A stretch of DNA of 11,758 bases from contig JASHTQ010000161.1 of assembly GCA_030040475.1 (NCBI GenBank), forward strand, positions 1-11,758, given 5' to 3'. Made by a program: the position numbers and the translations under genes. Below, one piece after another: positions 7,193 through 11,758 of the stretch. Every line of letters starts with the position of its first letter. Position 1 is the first letter of the stretch. This stretch comes from Streptosporangiaceae bacterium (GTDB lineage: Bacteria; Actinomycetota; Actinomycetes; Streptosporangiales; Streptosporangiaceae). The notes beneath the pieces are model-generated. The model did no database searches. It worked only from the letters and a program-made list of their open reading frames with translations, and was not told where the DNA came from.

Positions 7193-7444
7193 CTACCAGC
7201 GGAAATGCACGAAAAGCCGGCCGAAGTTCTTCGAGTCCTTCTCTACTCGGTGATATTTCGCCTTGATCTCTTTTTGCTCAAGGAACCGCAGCACGTGCTT
7301 CTTGAGCTGCCCCGAGCCCTTGCCGGGGATGATCTCGACCAGCGGCGCCTTCTTCGCCACGGCCTCGTCGATGATCGCCGCCAGCGCGCGGTCGATGTCC
7401 TGCCCCTTGTTGTAAATGTCGTGCAGGTCAAGCTTCAGCTTCAC
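7193..7444 (-). CDS. Stand-alone Smr-domain protein
   Basis: This protein of about 83 aa consists almost wholly of one Smr (small MutS-related) domain. The family motif LDLH is at residues 5-8 (usually LDLHG, here LDLHD). The second signature, EIIPGKGSGQLKKHV, places GKGSG at residues 41-45, and the domain closes with GRLFVHFRW. Smr domains bind nucleic acid, and several are endonucleases acting on branched DNA or on RNA at stalled ribosomes; which applies here is unknown. The GTG at 7442-7444 is chosen because the protein then begins directly at the domain. GTG 7450 or 7477 would add 2 or 11 residues, and none has a strong ribosome site. The start overlaps the end of the gluconokinase gene by 17 nt, so coupled translation is likely. 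Confidence 0.85.
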   Translation of the reverse strand: MKLKLDLHDIYNKGQDIDRALAAIIDEAVAKKAPLVEIIPGKGSGQLKKHVLRFLEQKEIKAKYHRVEKDSKNFGRLFVHFRW

Positions 7445-7982
7445 GATCACCGCCCAGCCGCGCCGGAGGCGGAGCACCTCCGCCCGGCCAGATTACCGCG
7501 ATGATCGCCGCCACCGTGGCCGCCGGGTCGTCCCCCTGGCGAACGGTGACGGTGACCGCATTCTCGTCCGGCTGCACCGGCTCCAGCGCGGCAAGCTGGC
7601 TGTCCAGCAGCCGTTGCGGGAAGAAGTGGCCGTGCCTGACGGCAAGCCGCCGCTCGAGCAGCGAGCGGTCCACGCACAAGAAGACCAGCCTTGCCTCGGG
7701 CCGCCCGCCCAATAGCACGTCCCGGTAGCTGCGGTTGAGCGCGGAGCAGGTGACCACCGCCGATTCGCGCAGCGCGATCCGCTCGTCCATCCACGCCGCG
7801 ATCGCGTTCAGCCACGGCCAGCGGTCGGCGTCGGTGAGCGGGATCCCGGCGCGCATCTTCGCTATGTTCGCGGCCGGGTGGAACTCGTCCGCGTCCGCGA
7901 AGCGCCAGCCAAGCCGCCCGGCGAGCAGCGCGCCCACGGTCGTCTTGCCGCTGCCCGACACGCCGGCCACGATCAGGATCAT
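7428..7982 (-). CDS. gntK: Gluconokinase
   Basis: This is a 184-aa kinase of normal GntK length, expected to phosphorylate D-gluconate to 6-phosphogluconate with ATP in the cytoplasm (EC 2.7.1.12), feeding the pentose phosphate pathway. The P-loop GVSGSGKTT is at residues 7-15. DADEFHPAANIAKM, the gluconate-binding signature, follows at 30-43, then GIPLTDADRWPWL, CSALNRSYRD and GHFFPQRLLDSQLAALEP, all typical of the family. The last 15 or so residues are a Gly/Pro-rich extension. ATG 7982 is the natural start, just before the P-loop strand. It lies 33 nt after the lysozyme-like gene and overlaps the Smr gene. No gluconate permease or GntR-type regulator is in the window, so gluconate use is inferred from the enzyme alone. 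Confidence 0.95.
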   Translation of the reverse strand: MILIVAGVSGSGKTTVGALLAGRLGWRFADADEFHPAANIAKMRAGIPLTDADRWPWLNAIAAWMDERIALRESAVVTCSALNRSYRDVLLGGRPEARLVFLCVDRSLLERRLAVRHGHFFPQRLLDSQLAALEPVQPDENAVTVTVRQGDDPAATVAAIIAVIWPGGGAPPPARLGGDREAEA

Positions 7983-8015
7983 CCCGGCCCGGCCCAGTCG
8001 GTAGGGACCCGAAGC

Positions 8016-8930
8016 CTAGGAGATCTCGTAGCCGACCATGACCTCGCCGGTGTCCTGGCGCCGGATGGAAATCACCCCGGTCTTGGCCGCGTCGGTGAAC
8101 TGGAGCACGGTCTGGCCCTTGGTCGAGTCCACGGTGACGTCGTCGTTGACGTGCCACTCGGTGTCGTAGATGGCCACCCTGAGCACGGCGGGCGGCAGGC
8201 CCTGCACGCCGTTGTCGCAGCCGAATACGACCTTGGTCCCGCTGCCCTGCGGCACCGTGATGACCGTGACGGCGTTCGCGCCGTTGTTGAGCTGACCTGC
8301 CTGCACTTCGGCCTCCGCGTTCACCTGGAAAGAACTGATCCACGTGCTCAGCTCGGCCGAGGTGCCGTTGAACACGTCGTCGTCGTGGTTGGACGTCCCG
8401 CCTGACTGCCAGAACTGCCACGCGCTCCACGGCGCGGGCGCGCCCGGGGTCGCCTTCTGGTAGATGGCCAGCCAGAGCGGATACCCGCCGAGCCCCGCGC
8501 AGTTGCCCGCGGTGATGAAGTCCCAGAACGAGTAGACGCCGCACGGATTCTCCGGGCACAGGGCCGTCAGCTGCGCCATGAACGCGGCCGCGCACTGCGC
8601 CACCGCGGCCGGCGAGGACCCCGCGGTCTCGTTGTCCAGCCACAGCATGTCGGTGGCGAGCAGGCCCTGCGCCTTGACCGTATTGACGAAGTACGTCGCC
8701 TGCTGCGCGCCGTCGAGCCTGGGGTCGAGGAAGTGATAGGCGCCGCGGGCCAGCCCCTTCTCGGTGATCCTCGGCCAGTTCCAGGAAAGGTAGGGGTCCG
8801 GCGAATTGGTGCCGGTGGCCCCCAGGCCCTGGGTGGCGCGGCAGATGCCGAACGACAGGCCCGACGTTCCCGACCAGTCGAATTGCCCGGCATAATTCGA
8901 GACGTCGATACCTTGGGCAAGTTCAGTCAT
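8016..8930 (-). CDS. GH25 lysozyme-like protein without signal peptide
   Basis: This is a 304-aa protein whose residues 1 to about 200 form a glycoside hydrolase family 25 (Chalaropsis-type lysozyme) domain. It opens with AQGIDVSNYAG (Asp9). FGICRATQG and GAYHFLDP follow, then the catalytic Asp-x-Glu in MLWLDNE (Asp99, Glu101), and later WLAIYQ and WSAWQFWQSG. These fit the family's active-site acids, so N-acetylmuramidase activity is plausible. Residues 203-304 form an extra beta-rich domain I do not recognise. There is no signal peptide or hydrophobic N-terminus, so it is either cytoplasmic or exported by a non-Sec route. Cys30, 113, 125, 130, 144 and 238 would suit an oxidising location. 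ATG 8930 has GAGGGGA (8941-8947) 10 nt upstream. A longer frame continues antisense through the formate dehydrogenase gene and is spurious. It heads the unit with gluconokinase and Smr. Confidence 0.9.
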   Translation of the reverse strand: MTELAQGIDVSNYAGQFDWSGTSGLSFGICRATQGLGATGTNSPDPYLSWNWPRITEKGLARGAYHFLDPRLDGAQQATYFVNTVKAQGLLATDMLWLDNETAGSSPAAVAQCAAAFMAQLTALCPENPCGVYSFWDFITAGNCAGLGGYPLWLAIYQKATPGAPAPWSAWQFWQSGGTSNHDDDVFNGTSAELSTWISSFQVNAEAEVQAGQLNNGANAVTVITVPQGSGTKVVFGCDNGVQGLPPAVLRVAIYDTEWHVNDDVTVDSTKGQTVLQFTDAAKTGVISIRRQDTGEVMVGYEIS

Positions 8931-9029
8931 CGGCCACCGCTCCCCTCGTACCCGGACGAATCGTAGCCTAGGAGATACTGGCCGGGCAGGCCGATCGAAG
9001 CGCCGATCCAAGCGGAGGTGAGGCCGGGC
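8931..9029. promoter_or_regulatory. Divergent intergenic region between lysozyme-like gene and fdhA
   Basis: These 99 bases must carry the start signals of both divergent genes. Apart from the two ribosome sites, I see only weak -10-like hexamers: TACGAT on the minus strand (8960-8965) and GATACT on the plus strand (8974-8979). Neither has a good -35 partner. A CCTAGG palindrome lies between them. Confidence 0.35.
9014..9021 (+). promoter_or_regulatory. Ribosome binding site of the formate dehydrogenase gene
   Basis: GGAGGTGA is a near-perfect Shine-Dalgarno sequence 8 nt before the ATG at 9030. It decides against the in-frame GTG at 9018, which lies inside this motif. Confidence 0.85.
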
Positions 9030-11758
9030 ATGGGAAACCGTCGCCGCATCGGGTCGTGGCCGGTGTACCGGCAGCTCACCGGGACCGACCGCCGTGGCCT
9101 CGGCGCCGCGGCCAGCAGCGGCCGCCGCCGCGAGGCCCGCACCGCCGACGCCGACACGGTGGTCAAGTCGATCTGCCCCTACTGCGCGGTCGGCTGCGGG
9201 CAGAACATCTACGTGAAAGACGGCAAGGTCGTCCAGATCGAGGGCGATCCCGACTCGCCGGTCAGCCGCGGTCGGCTGTGTCCCAAGGGGTCGGCGACGA
9301 TGCAGCTCACCACGGGGTCCGCGCGTCAGTACCGGGTCAAGTACCGCCCTCCGTTCGGGAAAAATTGGGAAGACCTCGACCTGGATACGGCGATGGACAT
9401 GATCGCCGACCGGGTGCTGGCGGCCCGTCGCCATGGCTGGCAGTGGGAGGTCGACGGCAACCGGACGCGGCGGACGCTCGGGTTCGCCAGCCTCGGCGGC
9501 GCGACGCTGGACAACGAAGAGAACTACCTGATCAAGAAGCTGTTCACCGCGCTCGGCGCGATCCAGATCGAGAACCAGGCGCGGATATGACACTCCTCCA
9601 CCGTCCCCGGTCTGGGGACTAGCTTCGGCCGCGGCGGCGCCACCACGTTCCCCGGGGACCTGGTCAACGCCGACTGCATCGTCATCCAGGGCTCCAACAT
9701 GGCCGAGTGCCACCCGGTCGCCTTCCAGTGGGTGATCGAGGCCAAGGCCCGCGGCGCCACGGTGATCCACGTCGATCCCCGGTTCACCCGCACCAGCGCG
9801 CTTGCCGACCTGCACGTGCCGCTGCGGGCCGGCACCGACATCGTGTTCATCGGCGGGATCATCAACTACGTCCTGGCGAACGAGAAGTACTTCCGCGACT
9901 ACGTGGTGGCCTACACCAACGCGGCCGTCATCCTCAGCGAGGACTACCAGGACACCGAGGACCTGGACGGCGTATTCGCCGGACTTGACGTGACGGGTCA
10001 CCGCTACGACAAGGCCCCCTGGAGCTACTCAGGCGCCATGATGCGGGCCGCGGCCGGTTCCCGCGGCAAACCATATGACCTAACGAACGGTGGTGCCAGC
10101 GTCGCGACCGGTCAGCCGCAAGTGGCCGAATCCCTCGAACACCCGCGTTCGGTCTTCCAGACCCTCAAGCGTCACTTCTCCCGGTACACCCCGGAGGTCG
10201 TGGCGGACGCCTGCGGCGTGTCACCGGAGACGTTCACCAGGATCTGCGAGCTGCTCACCGCGAACTCCGGGCGCGACCGGACCACCGCGTTCGTGTACAG
10301 CGTCGGCTGGACCCAGCACACGGTGGGGGTGCAGTACATCCGCAGCGCCTCGATCCTGCAGGCGCTGCTCGGCAACATGGGCCGCCCGGGCGGCGGCATC
10401 CTGGCGCTGCGCGGCCACGCGTCCATCCAGGGGTCGACCGACATTCCCACCCTGTTCGACCTGCTGCCCGGGTACCTGCCGATGCCGAACGCCCGGGTCC
10501 ATCACAACCTGGACGCCTACCTCGGCGACATCACGCAGACGAAGGGGTTCTGGGCCAACAGCCCGGCGTACCTGGTCAGCCTGCTCAAGGCGTACTGGGG
10601 CGAGGCCGCCACGGCCGACAACGAGTTCTGCTTTGACTACGTGCCCCGGCTGACCGGCGACCACGGTGCGTTCGCGACCGTGCTCGAGCAGCTGAACGGC
10701 CGGTGCAAGGGGTACCTGCTGCTTGGCCAGAACCCGGCGGTCGGCGGGGCCAACGCCCGGATGCAGCGGCTCGCGATGGCCAACCTCGACTGGCTGGTCG
10801 TCCGGGACCTGACGATGATCGAGAGCGCGACCTGGTGGCAGGACGGGCCCGAGATCGAGAGCGGCGAGATGCGCACCGAGGACATCAAGACCGAGGTGTT
10901 CTTCATGCCCGCCGCCGCGCACACCGAGAAGTCGGGCAGCTTCACCAATACCCAGCGCATGCTGCAGTGGCACCACGAGGCCGTGCTCCCGACCGGCGAC
11001 GCGCGCAGCGAGCTGTGGTTCGCCTACCACCTCGGCTTGCGCATCCGCGAGAAGCTGGCCGGTTCTGCCGACGAGGCTGACCGGCCCGTGCAGGACCTGA
11101 CCTGGGACTACCCGGTGCATGGTCCGCTGGCCGAGCCGTCGGCCGAGGCGGTGCTCGCCGAGGTCAACGGGTGGGACGCCGAGGGCAAGCCGCTGGCCGG
11201 GTTCGCCGGCCTGCGGGCCGACGGGTCGACCACCTGCGGGTGCTGGATCTACAGCGGCGCGTACGCCGGCGGGGTCAACCAGACCGCCAGGCGCAAGCCG
11301 GGCGCCGAGCAGAGCTGGGTCGCGCCCGAGTGGGGCTGGGCCTGGCCCGCCAACCGCCGGATCCTGTACAACCGGGCCTCGGCCGACCCGGACGGCAAGC
11401 CGTGGAGCGAGCGCAAATCCTACGTCTGGTGGGATCCCGAGGCGGAGAAGTGGACCGGGCACGACGTGCCGGACTTCCCCGTCACCCGGCCGCCGTCCTA
11501 CCGGCCGCCGGAGGGGGCGACCGGGGTCGACGCGCTGTCCGGCATCGACCCGTTCATCATGCAGAACGACGGCAAGGCGTGGCTGTTCGCCCCGGCCGGG
11601 CTGGCCGACGGGCCGCTGCCCGCCCACTACGAGCCGCAGGAGTCGCCGGTCGCCAACCCGCTGTACGGCCAGCAGCGCAACCCGGTCAGGGAGATCATCA
11701 GGCACAAGGACAACCCGCTGCAGCCGAGCGGGAACGAGCCGGGCTCGCAGGTGTTCCC
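9030..11758 (+). CDS. fdhA: Selenocysteine-containing formate dehydrogenase catalytic (alpha) subunit, 3' partial
   Basis: This molybdenum/tungsten bis-MGD oxidoreductase oxidises formate to CO2. The window holds 909 codons, all open except one TGA at codon 187. A [4Fe-4S] site is formed by C49-x2-C52-x3-C56-x27-C84, followed by PKG with the conserved Lys. The frame then reads LGAIQIENQARI-TGA-HSSTVPGLGTSFGRGG, the family active site with selenocysteine at the TGA and its His partner next. Homology continues afterwards: GSNMAECHPV, HVDPRFTRTSALAD, SVGWTQHTVGVQYIRS, GNMGRPGGGILALRGHASIQG and HTEKSGSFTNTQRMLQW. No stop follows before the window end; I expect about 100-170 residues (the cofactor-binding C-terminus) beyond it. 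The N-terminus has Arg pairs but no hydrophobic core, so there is no Tat signal and the enzyme should be cytoplasmic. A loop near residues 340-370 (10050-10140) has looser codon use and is a variable linker in this family. Electron-transfer partners are not in the window. Confidence 0.96.
9591..9619 (+). promoter_or_regulatory. Bacterial SECIS element for UGA-to-selenocysteine decoding
   Basis: GTCCCC (9603-9608) and GGGGAC (9614-9619) form a perfect 6-bp stem around the five-base loop GGTCT (9609-9613). Bacterial SECIS hairpins lie just after the UGA inside the coding region and present a GU-containing loop to SelB. Here 18 nt separate the TGA from GGTCT. In E. coli fdhF, as I remember its sequence, the same loop stands at the same 18-nt distance. 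The stem also encodes residues of the active-site loop (VPGLG), so it is under double constraint. Confidence 0.88.

Noticed and set aside
9588..9650. Formate dehydrogenase read as a pseudogene or as two separate genes split by the TGA
   Set aside because: The TGA falls at the known Sec/Cys position, a SECIS-type hairpin follows, and the frame stays open for over 700 codons afterwards without another lesion.
8931..10001. A 661-residue open frame on the minus strand that would extend the lysozyme-like gene far upstream across the formate dehydrogenase region
   Set aside because: Its N-terminal half is antisense to unmistakable formate dehydrogenase codons and has no family character; the GH25 domain and a good ribosome site begin at 8930.
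10221..11705. A 494-residue open frame on the minus strand opposite formate dehydrogenase
   Set aside because: Arg/Gly/Pro/Val-rich composition typical of antisense frames in GC-rich genes; the plus strand encodes clear family motifs throughout.
1..11758. CRISPR arrays, insertion sequences, attachment sites or a phage module suggested by the lysozyme-like gene
   Set aside because: No direct-repeat array, transposase, integrase, tRNA-end duplication or other phage gene was seen; GC content and codon use look even across the window.

Overview
The window is high-GC DNA with G/C-ending codons, frequent GTG/TTG starts and polar Ser/Pro/Thr-rich linkers, which suggests a soil actinomycete. The gene families agree: an Mtb12-like lipoprotein, two DHA2-type drug exporters, a membrane-bound c-di-GMP protein, a gluconokinase/Smr/lysozyme cluster and an actinobacterial-type formate dehydrogenase. 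I cannot name a genus from sequence alone.

Layout, left to right. (1) Positions 3-2030 (+): the 3' part of a c-di-GMP protein that ends an EAL domain, crosses the membrane about ten times and finishes with a complete GGDEF domain. Its open frame runs into the 3' end of the convergent next gene. (2) 1847-4223 (-): a DHA2 major-facilitator exporter followed, with a short overlap, by a MerR-family regulator. This is a likely two-gene efflux unit. (3) 4376-4792 (-): a small two-helix membrane protein with a CxxCxxxC motif and a Pro/Ser-rich tail. A 7-bp-stem hairpin lies between it and the exporter unit. (4) 4884-7030 (-): an Mtb12-like secreted lipoprotein and, 11 nt downstream, a second DHA2 exporter that starts at TTG. 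(5) 7193-8930 (-): a signal-less GH25 lysozyme-like protein, a gluconokinase and a stand-alone Smr-domain protein, closely spaced or overlapping. (6) 9030-11758 (+), divergent from group 5 and cut by the window end: the catalytic subunit of formate dehydrogenase.

The strongest observation is in the last gene. The reading frame is interrupted by one in-frame TGA (9588-9590), exactly where formate dehydrogenases carry their active-site Cys or selenocysteine, and family homology continues without a break after it. A perfect 6-bp stem with loop GGTCT starts 12 nt after the TGA. It matches the loop and spacing I remember for the E. coli fdhF SECIS element. The gene is therefore read as one selenoprotein (Sec187), not as two fragments or a pseudogene. 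A working SelA/SelB/SelC/SelD system must then exist elsewhere in the genome.

No tRNA, rRNA, CRISPR array, insertion sequence or attachment site was seen. No gene-free stretch exceeds 300 bases; the largest gap is 7031-7192. Apart from the selenoprotein, the window looks like ordinary chromosomal actinomycete sequence with a few architectural oddities. I saw no clear evidence of a wholly new multigene system.
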